From the NCBI RefSeq assembly GCF_040954835.1, contig NC_090703.1, forward strand, positions 19,605,444 to 19,669,443: a stretch of 64,000 nt of DNA, given 5' to 3'. The stretch is from Lepisosteus oculatus. Lineage: Eukaryota > Chordata > Actinopteri > Semionotiformes > Lepisosteidae. A program made the translations under genes and the position numbers. Below, one piece after another: positions 22,101 to 33,550 of this stretch (position 1 is the first letter of the stretch; every line of letters begins with the position of its first letter). Below the pieces are notes generated by a model, which was not told the DNA's origin, did not search any database, and worked only from the letters and a program-made list of their open reading frames with translations.

Positions 22101-25100
22101 AAATTGTTTTCCTTATGCTGTTTCAGCATCCATTACACAATCAACATGTGACCAGCAGTGTATGGTGAAATTCTTAATGTGTTTGATATCTCATGCATGT
22201 CATGCTTGTCAGACTTAATGGATCACTTCTTCCTACAATACTTATTGCTTATAGGAATGGGGCTTGGTAGGGTTATATACAAAAACTAGGCATCATAAAT
22301 GAAACCTCATAGTTTTAAAGTTATCCATATATTTTTCTTACCAAACACCTGGACACTTCTCTTTAAAACATTGCTTAGCAGAATTAGGTTTATAGAGGTG
22401 TCATTCCTGAAAATCTCAGAGCTGTCTGGTTACATTCTGCGACACTCGGCTTTTTATCTCTGTAACTGGCTCTGGAAATTCTCCTGACATTTTTCCCTAA
22501 CTGGAAGTCAATTGAACATTTTCCATATTAAGCAGGTTCCAAAAGAAAACAAAAAAGAACTTTGTACTTGATATGTTACATCAAAAGACTGTAGCCAATG
22601 GCCATCTAATCTCGTCTGAAGTGCAATATATTGCACCTTGCTGCTTGTGTTTTATGGTAATCAAATGTAAGGACTGGGATAGAATAAATACAATGATATG
22701 ATTTAAAAACCCCAACAACCCTCTCTTTTCCCTTCACCCCTCCACTGGAGGAGAGAGAACCTCTAGGCAAGTTTAAAATGATCATTTAGTTAAAGGTTTT
22801 GTTTTTCAAAGCAGGGACATTTTGAGGGGCATACATTATCCAATGGCACCATTACCTCCTGCAGGAGCTAGCCACTGAAATTCTGAACATCTGGTTACCT
22901 TCTTCTAAAAAAAAAGGTTAGTATTTATAGATTAAAACCTTGTTTGTGTTTACATCTCTTATATATACAAGTCAAAGCTTCTGGAGTTTACTGTCATACC
23001 ATCTTTGTCTGCCTCCGAGTTGTCTTCCTTTTCAGTTTCATTCTCTTCGCTTTCTGCTTTTCCTTGGAAGACACCATCACTCTCAATGTCCTCTCCGCCT
23101 TCCGTGGAGACAGGCTTGGAAGTCTCCCTGCTCTTCAGCTGCATCTCTTCTTTGCTCCCCTCAGTGCCTACAGTGGCCTTCTCTTCTTCCAGGCTCAGGG
23201 AAGCTGGGATGAGTTTTTCAGGGCCTCCCTCTCGCTTCTCCTCCTCCTTGGGCTCCTCCACCTCATTGCCCTCCAGCGACTCACCGTCACTTTCCGCACT
23301 CTCTTCCACTTCGTTTTCGCTCAGCTCCGCCTCTCTCTTCTGCGCGGGCAGGGCCTGTTCCCTCAAATCCACTCGTCTTGTCTCCGTGTAGGACGCAGGT
23401 TTCTTCAGGGCATCCAGCATTGACTGATCTGTGAAGGGAAATCAATAGAAGAAGTGACTAAAAAAAACATCATAGAAAACTAAACGAGCCTGCATAACAA
23501 TCTGGCAAGGTAAAATACAGTTTTAGAGATCAAATCCTATAAATGATATTTTCAAACGGGGGACAGTGAAGGATCCCGTCTCATTTTAATGCATTTCCTG
23601 GGAGAAAGATCCTTGGAGAACTTCTCGGAAAAGTAAGCCCAAAATATTCGAAGCCATTCATTACATTTCAATTTTTGGTGTCGCCAACTCCGTTAATCAA
23701 TCTCAGCATTTCTTATGCACACAAATATTGATAATACACAGTTTTATATAGTCAGTGCAGTGCATGTGCTGTATGTAAAATATTTGTGTGTGAGTTAAGA
23801 TAACATAGGCCGTTATTGGTTTAGCCTCACAAAAGTCCTTCCTAACTTGGAAGTTCCTACAAAGCACATTTTTTACATTCACGTGTTTGATTCCAGGCTT
23901 TTGATGATGAGATAGAAGGTTTCTACCTTAAAACCTACATTCAAAACAGACTGAATTTGTCAAATGACAAATAGGAAAGAGAGGTTTTAGAACACAGATA
24001 CAGTACTCACAAGGGGATGCCATATGTCACAAAGGAAACATTAGGATTCTGAAGTATTATGATAGTAATCTTAGTCTAATGCAGTCTTCTGCAACATAAT
24101 TGTTCTTGTTCTGACAATGACACTGTATGTGATTCTTAAGGCACTGTAGAAGAGGGGAGCTGTCTTTTGGTGACTGTTATGAAGAGATTCCAATGGGTAA
24201 AGCATATTCTTTTCCTTTGGATCAGACATTGTTATGTCTTACTGTGTGTCATTGCAAAAAATGAATGCCAAGGCCATAAGCCACATTTTCATCTATGACA
24301 GAGCAAAGAACTAATTCTGTATCTAATGAGATTTGAGATTCCAGAAAGGAAACCAAAACAAAGAGGCTTTCTAATCTCCTTCTCTTAGAAGCTTAATTGG
24401 CAGTCCTGATTCTTCAAGCCCATGCACTTACAGGACTTTCATCTGGTCAATATTTTACTTACGTGGTTGACCCTTCTTCTGAAGATTGTTTAAATCAAGA
24501 CTTGGATAGAAAATATGGAGGATCCAAGGTTGCTTCCCTATTTAGGAAAGCTGGGCTAATGGATATGGGAAAACCATTGTTACCTACTGTAGTGTTTTGG
24601 GAATTAGGACTGAAGGACCAGCGTTTGCTACTTTTCACCCTAAACCAAAGAATTGAAAGCCAAACACTGCTAAAATGGTGCTCTGTAAAAGATCAGGTAT
24701 TTATTAGGATGAGATACTTAAAATAGGTCAATCTTGTATTTTCCCCTTGTAATTTTTTATAATGAATTAAAGCATTCTGTGTGCAACAGCAAGTTCAAAG
24801 CATTAATTTAAGTAGCTTCATTCAAGATGTGCATTACAAATGTAATTCACAGATATTTGTTGCCTTGCTATCTGGTCTAATGATGCAAGTTAACCAGCCC
24901 TATTATAAATAAAATACCAAAATAGACCTTCTTTATCTATTAAATCTATTTCCAAGTTAGGGCAGTCAAAGCTTGATATACTGCACTGGTTAACCCAGGA
25001 TGTGTGATGAGGTCATACATCAAAGCATATTGGTATGCTTTGTCCTGAAAAGCTGGAATAGCATACAGTATGTGTCCGGTACATCATAATCTGTATTTTT

Positions 25101-28100
25101 TTCATTTCCAAGAATTTTTGTTCACCAATCAAGATGGAGATGTTTCTAAAATGCTGGCACAGCACGCTGTGTTTTTTTCTGAGTGTGAACTCCATGCTCT
25201 TACAAGGCTAATGTCACACGAATCACTGCTCTCACACCTACCCGCAGGAACATCCTTGTCCAAGGCATCCTCAAGGACAGCAGGAATCTGATCCTCTAGG
25301 TGATCACCTTTCTCCTGCTGCTGTGCTCTTTCACTGGCACCTATAGACAGAAATGGAACCCGTTCCAATAAGCACTCATTTGGAAGTTCTGTAGAGGTGG
25401 AATTTATTAAAGCAACTAATCTGCTCCCAAAGGGAACAGTGAAATTGCACTATAGTATTAGATTATCTGATATCTGCTTGCTGACATCATGTTATTGCTA
25501 CTTCCATACAAATGTGCTAATTATATTTTGCAATGGATTTTTACATCCCAACTTCATTATTTGGCTTTTTGAATTTGCATTTCCTGAACAAAAAGGTTAA
25601 AAATATTGTTCCCAAACTTTTTAAAAATACACATTTTATCTTTTTTTTAAATGTTTGCTCATGTAACTTGAAATACAAATAGGACATAAGCCTAAAAGCA
25701 TAAAAAACTTTGTATTCATTTATTTTTATGTGGCTTATTTGTCATTTGAATTTGTTCTGCATTTACTGTAGTAGAATTGGATGTTTGTAATGCATTAAAC
25801 TTTACCAGCCTTACTTAGTGGTTTAATCCTCTTAAAACCAAATGTCATTCCACAAATTAAAAACTGTTTGCCAGTTTTCTGAGGTAATTTTATATACTGC
25901 TGGGAGGTCAGTGTATTCCAGCTGGCAATGAGAAAAGCTCAGAGAAGCCTTTGTCTCATTCTTTGACCTTCCAGATATTATTGTGGTCTATTTCTCAACA
26001 TTTACAGTACAAGCTATTATTCTGTTGGAAGCAGCTGTTTCATGCCTCTTAATTCAGAATCCGATACAAAAGTATTTGTATTTTTCAACTGCAGAACCAT
26101 ACTGAAAAACCTGCATTGCTTCTTCCTGGTCTTGGTATTCTTCTGTAGTGATGTTCCCATAGACAGAGATCTAAAATTATACAGGTTAGTCATACAATAC
26201 AACAGATTTTCTGTACCTTGAGACGCAAGTTCCTGGAGTTCTTTGAGGAGATTTTGATGACGGAGAATTGAAATGATTCTTTCATCTGAAATAGACATAC
26301 TTCAGTATACCTTCTAATTGTATATTCATCCCATAATGTAATTTTCATATTTTTATAAATCAGATTGCAGTGATAATTATACCAGCCCATCAGTTCTTAA
26401 GTTAGTTTTTAGTTTTATTAAGAGGTAATTGACACGAAGCTCATTGTAGAATTGTTTTAGCCCTAGTGCCAACTAGCAATTAATCAACAAAGAGGAGCAA
26501 AGTTTCTTTTAAATTATGGCCAAAGTAAGCTTTTTTTTTGCTGACCTAGAGATAGAGGAAGTTGCTGATTTCAGACACATTTTCAAACATATACTGTATC
26601 ACAGATGCACTTGCCATTTGCCTTCAGTAAAGGAATGTTCTTGCTGAATCAAATTGGCTTAATTTCAAAGATCGTCCATTTCCCATTGAGAGGCTCTGAT
26701 TTCAATTACATAACCACTTTATCTGGCATTGATGGCTGCAATTGATTTTTATTTTTTTACTCTGGTAGTATTTGCAAATACGCTGCTCACAGATCACGGT
26801 TTATAACCTACAATGTCATCTTAATTTTTTTCCTGTGAGCAGATGAACTTCCTACTGTATATACAGTAAATCCTAAAATCAATGCAAAATTAACACGATC
26901 CAAAGCTCTTGTTTAGTAAATTCAGGGAAACTGCACACAGGCCCGTTCAAAACATCTCAATTAATATTTCTAAAGCAGCATCAATAACAGTAGCAGGTAA
27001 CAATACTAGTGTTATACTATACAATACTAGTGACTTCACCCCAGTCCTGGCTATAACTGAGCTTCTGCCGAGCCAGACTGCCCAGTTATACCATAAAGAG
27101 CAGCACTGAACATTTCTGGAGGGATGAGAATGAAATATAAAGCTACTTTCTAGGGCTTCTGACATATGACTCAAGGCTGAGTGACACCCATCAACCAATG
27201 GAAAGTCTGTGAAAATAGGAGGCTGCATTTCCTGAAGGATTCTTCTTTAACTGATGTTCTTCTGTGTTTTTGTTATTAAATTAAGTTTTAAGAAGAGACA
27301 AGTATTTCCATGCAATGAACTTGCATTGTCTGTTTCACTCTCCACACAAAAAAGAGAAATATCAGTGTTCTGCTGGATAGAGAATCATCAGAAATGCAAC
27401 ATACTGTACTGTATGTGCTCTGTTCTGTCTTACAAACACATACTGTGTTTGTTCATTTCAATCTGGTTCTTTTCCTAGCATGTGCAGTACCATACAGCTG
27501 AATATGAAGCATGTCAAGTCTGATAAGAACTTTAAATGTTTACCACTGAGAAACATACAACATACAAATGTAGCTAATTGCCTTCTATAAGAGAAAGTTG
27601 ACATTGCACTACCCAATGACCTGTTGATATATTTGCTGACATCTAACCATAAATGGAAATGCTAATTTCCAATAGAACATTGCGTATACAGACCACAGCA
27701 CTCTTACAGGATTGTAACATTATGCCTTTCAAAGTGTCAGGTTCAACAATACTGCATTATTCAGTTGACTGACAAAAAAAGGACTTTACCTCCCCTGAGA
27801 GAGTCCAGGCACTCCTGACTGATCGGAATTGGACTGGGTTTGGACAAAGTGTCAGCGATGACCTCCACAATGCATTTCATCACCTGCTTGGGGAGACAGG
27901 AAGAGACAGTGGTAACCTGGAGCTCTTTAAGGTCAGAGTTTCTTAAGGGCCCATCTCATACATACAGTAATGGAGAACAGGACCACTTCTGAACTGAACT
28001 GTAACTGAACCATGTCCAATGTACATACTGTATGTAAGCATTTTAAAATTTTAACTGGACTGAGAGAAAAAGGGGACAGAATTATGATAAATACAAAATA

Positions 28101-31100
28101 CCAAAATGGCCAGATGTGAAAATGCTGAATAATGTTCATTCTATTACTTTTATATCTTGAATGCAATGCAACAGCACAGCATTCAAAATACTGAAAAATA
28201 TATACAGTTATAAATGCAGTAAATGTTTTTTGGTTCCAATAGTGTTGTTCACATCTTTCATATTGCAAAATGTTTTATTGACACTTCCCTGTTTAATAAT
28301 ATTTTTATAAAACTAACATCGGTCAATCCATTTTCTAACCATGAGTTCTGATTTGAGATCGTGGGGAAGTCAGAGCCTATTCTGGCAAGCAAGGGTTCAG
28401 GTGATGGCACTACATTGCAGGCACACACACTCACACCAGCACCTAACCAATGAACCTACCAGTGTGTCTTTGAACTGTGAGAGGAAACCAGACCAGCCAG
28501 AGGAAACACATGCAAACTGCACACAGATAACAGCCCAGGAACTGAACCCAGAACCCCGGTGTTGCATGTTGCATTGCTAACGACTGCAGCATCATGCCAC
28601 CCTAAGTAACTAATATGATTAACTAAAAACAATTTTTGCAGAACTGCCCCTCTTTTCATATTAAAGTGCATAACTTAAAGAATCAGTTGATGCTGATCGT
28701 CATAATAATTCATTGAAAAGGGAAACCTCCACATATTCTAGGTCAGGAAAAACCTTTGATGTAAAATGCAGAATTCCACATGGTACTCCTCAGACCAATT
28801 AAGAGTTGAAGTGCCTGTGTACATTATTTTATGCGGGTAAAAAAAAGACAAACACTGCAAAGTGAATAAAATGCTCCTGAATGATGTGGTTGCATACAGT
28901 ATGTGGTTTGTTGGTGTGGAGAGAATTGAGGTAAAAAAAGGTAAAATAAATTGGATGTTTTACTATGAAAAAGAAAAACATTTTGAGAAAAAACTCAGTT
29001 ATTCCTACAGGACTTAATGAGGAACTTGATTTATGACCTTCTGTTTTATAAAATGAGTTTCAGATAACATTGTGTTAGGTGCGTCCATTAGCTCAGCTGT
29101 TACTTATTATTCTGTAGCAGTTTTGCTGACCCTGCTGAGCACAAGTCTTGGACTGTCTAATATAAAACAGGTGTTGATTGATATGTTTGTGAAACCAGCA
29201 AAATACAATATAGCCTTTCTCTCACTTTTTGCTTGTGAGCAAATATTAAATCTTAGGTCATATAAATGTTAGATTTCAATGTGTGATTGTCATTTTTATA
29301 TTATTTTAAGTGGAATATCATATACAGTATGGCTATTTTGTATGGATATTTATTGGGCATTGTTCTGGATGAATCTATAAAAATTATGTATATCTATGAA
29401 CACTGTGTAGTAGTTCATAAATATGATAATGTAACCATTGTAATTTATTGTATTATCTATTGTTAGACGGTTGTAACGTGTTAAGAGTGTTTGATTCTAT
29501 TATTCAATTTAGTGGGCCTTATCTCTTGATATAGTTAAACTTTTTCCATAGCCTTAATACAATTGATGTTCTCATATACTGTAAATAGTGATCTTTGATG
29601 TTATTTAAATACTGTACATCAGTAACAGTGTTCTTTTCTCTTTTTTTGTTTTGTGCTACAATAATACATTTGTTTGCCCTATAAATATTTTTCTTATTTT
29701 AGGAAAAAAAAGATTAATAAAGCATTTTGTATTTTGAACATGGTTCAATTTGTGGAATTGTTTTGACTTCTCCAGGACCAGAACTTTGTGGAGTTATTTG
29801 TGTCAAAGTGGGCGCTACTGAATACTGAGTTGAGAACACCAGCCTTCTTTCTTTTACTTCCAACATGCACTCTTTATTTTTCCAAAAATGAGAAAACACT
29901 GTAATTGCAGTTACCTCTGTCAATAAAACATTCTTCAGAGGCTTTATTAGTTCAGTGGGGCACCTACAACTACAACTGAAAATCTGTTCAGTTTACTTTA
30001 GTTCAGATTTTTAGGACTTGCCAAGATTCTTTGATAATACTTTTGAATATGAGTACTGCACAGTAAGACATTAAGGATACACAGTTATGGCTCCTTTAAA
30101 CTGATGTGAGGGTACAGAAATTAATGGAATTGTTATCTTTGAGAAGCCACCTGAAAGGTGCTATATAAAATAAAGTTTTTTTTCCCCTCCATACAATAAA
30201 TAGCTTTCATTTTGCAACTTCTCCCACGTAAATAATATTCAAGTAATCAAGATATTTACATCCCATTCCCAGGGATAAGTATACCCAGATGCTGAATATA
30301 ACCACACAGCAGAAACGTTGGTATTGATCTTTGTAAAAGTCACATTGAATTTTTTCACTGATGAGAAATATAATATGGCTGAGATTGTGCTGTTGTGGAA
30401 TTACAGAAATGCTCATATTTCATACACCTAAAGAAAGGTTTCCATTAAAGCATCTCATAAATTCAGTCTCTTCTTTTTTTTTCTTTATTCATCAACTCAA
30501 ATCATTTCTGAGCCTTTTACCAGGGATGAGTACTGTAGCTCAGATCCCCTTATGTATTAGGGAGCTCCTTCTATTCATTCCACTTTATTCATAATTGCTT
30601 AATTAAATCAAGGATTTGCTTAAAAAGACTTAATAAGCTTTTTAAACAGGTGTAAAGAAGTTCCATTCAAACATACACCATTAAATCTCTTATATTCCAG
30701 CCTTAAAGAAGAAGACTTTAATGTCTTGCTTTAAAATTAATCTAAGCAGTGGTCTGAAAACAGACAAAATCACTCAGTTGTTCTCTGGGCCAAAAACAGC
30801 TACCCAAGCTGGAAATCAATATTGCATGTTGCTCTTAGCCACATGGAGTGTGTTTCATATTCATCAACTAGAATGGTTGTAGTCAAGATATGTAGTTATG
30901 GCACTTCACTGCATTCAGGTTTTTGGCATTCACAAAAACTCATAAATATGGAACAGAAAACATTAATGCATCAGAAGCACAGTGGTTCTAAGCTACAAAT
31001 CAGAATATTTTGAATTGTGGCTTTTAGGGAAATTAAAACCGTGAATTGATCAGGTCAACAGCAGTGTGGGAACATCCTGTTAACATTGTAACGTGCAGTA

Positions 31101-33312
31101 TAGATTTGGGACTGTCTTTTAACACTCTTCAGAAAAACATCACACTTTTTAAACAAATGAATACCATCTGTATTTGCATGCAGTTTGATTTCAAACTTAT
31201 TACACATATATCATCAACAACTATTTTCCTCCTCTTCCCGTACAATGTGGAATATCTGTATTATGTGACCTGACTTCTGCAATCTTGTACTGACCGGATA
31301 CAGATAAATACAATGCGTCACAGTCATATCTTTTACTGTTAGATTTTGCTACAGAAAACCATTTCCTCACAAAGAATCAACTCTCAGCCACAAGAGGGTG
31401 ATATGGTATGTAAAACATTAAGTTAAAAGAATAGCAGAAAGCAAAAGAATTGAATAAATATTATGGATCGTGCCTAATGTCACCAACATTAGGTGGCTCT
31501 TAGTATCACTTACAACCGAAGACCCAAATTAAATTCCAGTAGTTCAACCAAAGCCTAGATGGAATGAATGTAGTTTGATCTGAATTGATTAATCATCTTA
31601 ACACTTCTGGTGAGACAGTGGCAACCTGACTGTAAGGACGAGGCTATCCAACCTCCTTTTATAGGGGATAATCTGGGAGTGCTACTAGGGGAATGACAGG
31701 GGTGGAGGGAGTAAGGAGAGGAGGGAGGCTGTAGTTTGACCTTCTGGACTAAATGGATTTAATGGATGAAAACTCTATTAATATCGAGCACTTAGGTTAA
31801 TGACGGCAACCTAGTGTTCTGATAAAAATTAATAAAGTGGTACCTTGACCACAGGAACTCCAAATATTGTATTTACAAGTTCTGGGAAGCTAGCCAAGAA
31901 CTTGTAGCAAAATACTAAGAAATACTAAATACTTAAAAAAAAATGACTACACTAAGTAGCAAAGTGTTGCATAATTGTACTGTTTGACTATGGTACATGA
32001 CAGATTTCTTGGAGACTGCCCTGATGATGAATCTCTTTCACCTGTCCTGACACTAATGTAAAAATACCCAATTGACGCCTTACAGAACATCTGCTGAAAA
32101 CTAAATGAGCGGTGCTTTCCTAATTCACATCTGACCCACTTCTGACCCCTTTAAATTTAGCTGAAAACAAATAGGAGAAATTAAGATTTGTCCAAACAGG
32201 ATTATATCATCTAAACAGAAACACGGATGCATTTCTCAGATCATACATGTGTATACAGTATGTTATATGATGATATGATAATGTATCCATATATTTCCTT
32301 TTTGTTGGTGAAAACAATATCTGTGGCGGTACACAAAATGTGCTATTTTCAATAAATTTGTTCAGTTTAAAGAATTAGATTACATTTAAAACATTTCTTC
32401 CTACCCCATATTTTTAACAGATGCTCGTTTTTGTTTTTGTTTTTATTGAAAATAGATCTTGGACGTAAAATAACATGTAAATGTAGCATTCAGCTCAATT
32501 AGACTCACATAAACTGTTATTTTGTGCATGAATAATAAATTGGTCATCTTACCTTGGCATCCTCTTTATCCACGTGATTTGAAGATACTGGTAATGACAG
32601 CACTGCAAGGAAGGAGAAAGCATACATTTTAAAACTCATGGTCTGTTCTGAATGCCTCCAAATCTTCCATTTTATCGTGTAATTAGCCAGGTTTTGCAAA
32701 CGTTAATGTGATCACGCTTCAGTAGATGTACTTCCCCTGCAATCTGGTATGAGGCAATAGATTTTTTTATAAAGACGCACAGCACCTATGCGGCGAGTTT
32801 TTATCACTTAGCAGTCTGATAAAAAAAGAAAGCATTATCAAATGTAATTCAAGGATTTACTGACATAGCAAAGCACGTCCATTAAGTTCTTCGGAGAAGT
32901 AATTACTATTTGATCCAGCACTATCGTCTACCTGCACGAATGACCTTGAATTTTTAAAAGAAAACGGCTTTGTATATAATGTCATGGAAAATCGATTACA
33001 ATTGTAAAGAGGCGGTTCAACTTTATAGAAATAACTGTTATTCTTAATTTACACACATGATATGTAATTTGCGTTTATGTTAACTTATTATATTAAGCTG
33101 TGTTTAGTAGCGTTCACTCAAGTAACAATTCGAGTAAACGCGTTGCTGTCCTTGGTGCTGAACTCAAAGGACAACACAGCGCAATAAACCCAACTAAATA
33201 TTATTTTGCGAAGACACGAGAAGTACGCAATTCTCAACCCATCAAAGTCTGTTTCATTTGTCTTACCGTGGTGGAACACTAAGGTCAAAAGGAAACATCC
33301 TCTTGCAATCAT
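19094..33312 (-). CDS. chga: Chromogranin A, complete eight-exon gene (overview)
   Basis: Chromogranin A is the acidic granin of dense-core secretory granules. It binds calcium, drives granule formation and is cut into peptides. The exons, in order, are 33312-33267, 32602-32553, 27883-27790, 26285-26217, 25340-25242, 23428-23000, 21310-20832 and 19177-19094. Every junction agrees in phase and the total is 1350 bp, or 449 residues, with eight exons as in human. Residues 1-18 form a signal peptide, followed by mature LPVSSN. C36 and C57 enclose the conserved loop KCIVEVIADTLSKPSPIPIS, then DERIISILRHQNLLKELQEL. The middle is Glu-rich with many dibasic sites. WSRMDELAEKLSS at 333-345 is WE-14-like, and EDQEIESLAAIESELENVAQ near the C terminus is serpinin-like. 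No catestatin-like motif is seen. A CRE-like and a TATA-like box lie upstream. Confidence 0.97.
19178..20831 (-). other. CHGA intron 7
   Basis: AT-rich intron between the last two CHGA exons. No repeat or gene is recognised, and the open frames within it look random. Confidence 0.7.
20832..21310 (-). CDS. chga: CHGA exon 7, WE-14-like peptide region
   Basis: This 479-bp exon encodes residues 263-422, from acceptor TGTACACAG to donor GTGGTC, a weaker donor. It holds a seven-Glu run, a Lys-Cys-Cys-Gln motif (Cys 308-309), and KR-WSRMDELAEKLSS-RKR, the counterpart of mammalian WE-14 (WSKMDQLAKELTAE). RR at 410-411 and RK at 419-420 precede the C-terminal peptide. The mammalian catestatin core (SFRARAYGFR) has no counterpart; the region is instead His/Gln/Arg-rich (LQRHRHAAQHH). 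A 203-codon open frame on the plus strand is a shadow of this Glu/Ser-rich coding sequence. Confidence 0.93.
21311..22999 (-). other. CHGA intron 6
   Basis: Intron between exons 6 and 7. A short stretch at 22590-22625 is faintly similar to 5S rRNA. No other identifiable element is seen. Confidence 0.65.
23000..23428 (-). CDS. chga: CHGA exon 6, acidic region
   Basis: This 429-bp exon runs from acceptor CCTTCACAG to donor GTATGA. It encodes residues 120-262, beginning DQSMLDALKKPASYTETRR. It is rich in Glu, Ser and Lys and has several potential prohormone-convertase sites: KK at 128-129, RR at 137-138, KR at 150-151 and a later KR before EGGPEKL. The low-complexity acidic composition is typical of granins, and sequence similarity is otherwise weak. 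Open frames on the opposite strand here are compositional shadows. Confidence 0.92.
23429..25241 (-). other. CHGA intron 5
   Basis: AT-rich intron. It contains a 109-codon plus-strand open frame at 24397-24726 with no recognised domain, discussed as a finding. No named repeat is seen. Confidence 0.65.
25242..25340 (-). CDS. chga: CHGA exon 5, end of vasostatin region
   Basis: The exon encodes GASERAQQQEKGDHLEDQIP then AVLEDALDKDVPA, between acceptor CTGTCTATAG and donor GTAGGT. It corresponds to the mammalian GAKERAHQQKKHSGFEDELS segment. The Lys-Lys that ends vasostatin I in mammals is Glu-Lys here, so that processing site is missing. Confidence 0.93.
25341..26216 (-). other. CHGA intron 4
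   Basis: AT-rich intron of about 0.9 kb with nothing recognisable inside. Confidence 0.7.
26217..26285 (-). CDS. chga: CHGA exon 4, amphipathic helix
   Basis: The exon reads DERIISILRHQNLLKELQEL then ASQ, between acceptor TCTATTTCAG and donor GTACAG. It closely matches the vasostatin helix of mammalian chromogranin A (DERILSILRHQNLLKELQDL). The split Asp and Gly codons at its ends agree with the neighbouring exons. Confidence 0.96.
26286..27789 (-). other. CHGA intron 3
   Basis: Intron of about 1.5 kb. AT-rich sequence around 26630-26760 is regular but unidentified; no exon is seen. Confidence 0.65.
27790..27883 (-). CDS. chga: CHGA exon 3, disulfide loop
   Basis: The exon encodes VMKCIVEVIADTLSKPSPIP, then ISQECLDSLRG, between acceptor CCCCAAGCAG and donor GTAAAG. 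The two cysteines, precursor residues 36 and 57, have 20 residues between them as in mammals. They form the N-terminal loop that targets granins to granules and binds membranes. This is the most conserved part of the family. Confidence 0.97.
28326..28610 (-). repeat. tRNA-like-headed SINE, reverse orientation
   Basis: The copy reads from 'ccattttctaaccatg' through 'gcacacacactcacacc' and 'aaacacatgcaaactgcaca' to 'tgctaacgactgcag' and 'catgccacc'. It is the reverse complement of the element at 12176-12480, diverged. It lies in CHGA intron 2, in sense with the gene when read on the minus strand. Confidence 0.65.
30125..30187 (+). repeat. Short L2-type 3' tail
   Basis: The phrase 'aaaggtgctatataaaataa' followed by a T-rich tract matches the 3' end of L2-group LINEs and the SINEs they mobilise. 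Only the tail is recognisable. Confidence 0.4.
32553..32602 (-). CDS. chga: CHGA exon 2, mature N terminus
   Basis: The exon lies between acceptor CCTTGCAG and donor GTAAGA. With the carried G it reads VLSLPVSSNHVDKEDAK, 17 residues, spanning the signal-peptidase site and the start of the mature hormone precursor. It ends in phase 0. It was placed by homology to the LPVNSP start and by phase on both sides. Confidence 0.92.
32603..33266 (-). other. CHGA intron 1
   Basis: Intron of about 0.66 kb between the signal-peptide exon and exon 2, with no repeat recognised. It may hold regulatory sequence, but none can be shown. Confidence 0.7.
33267..33312 (-). CDS. chga: CHGA exon 1, signal peptide start
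   Basis: The ATG is the reverse complement of 33310-33312. The exon encodes MIARGCFLLTLVFHH and one further base before donor GTAAGA. The basic residue followed by a hydrophobic core is a classic secretory signal. With exon 2 the predicted cleavage falls after VLS, just before LPVSSN, aligning with the human LPVNSP mature start. No better upstream ATG continues in frame. Confidence 0.92.
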
Positions 33313-33479
33313 GTTGCGAAATTCTGGTACAAGAGTCCCGTTTGCAGAAAAGGTAGGTTCTGCCACGATCTTCCGTTTTTTGTCGTGTATAATTAGATCT
33401 GTGTCTTGAAATACAGTGCCTGTTGTTTTACAATGATCAGATTATTGAGCATCTGCAGCCGTACTCCTGTTCTCTCAGT

Positions 33480-33550
33480 GTCTCAGTGAGGTTTAATGCA
33501 GCAACACCTGCGTTATATGGACGCTAGTTGAGAAGGAAATGACATCAGGC
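33480..33550 (-). promoter_or_regulatory. Candidate CHGA core promoter (CRE-like plus TATA-like)
   Basis: Read on the minus strand, TGATGTCA (33547-33540) differs by one base from the cAMP response element TGACGTCA. CATATAA (33519-33513) follows about 20 bases later. Mammalian CHGA promoters carry a CRE close upstream of a TATA box, and the spacing here is similar. Transcription would then start near 33485, leaving a 5' UTR of about 170 bases before the ATG. This is inferred from motifs and position. Confidence 0.5.

Larger units (their letters stand above)
27884..32552 (-). other. CHGA intron 2
   Basis: The largest CHGA intron, about 4.7 kb. It contains a reverse-orientation SINE at 28326-28610, a repeated segment at about 29755-29840 and an L2-like tail near 30145-30185. 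Remaining open frames are short and unconvincing. Confidence 0.65.

Noticed and set aside
22944..23423. Long plus-strand open frames opposite CHGA exon 6
   Set aside because: Same compositional shadow effect over an acidic coding exon; no homology of their own.
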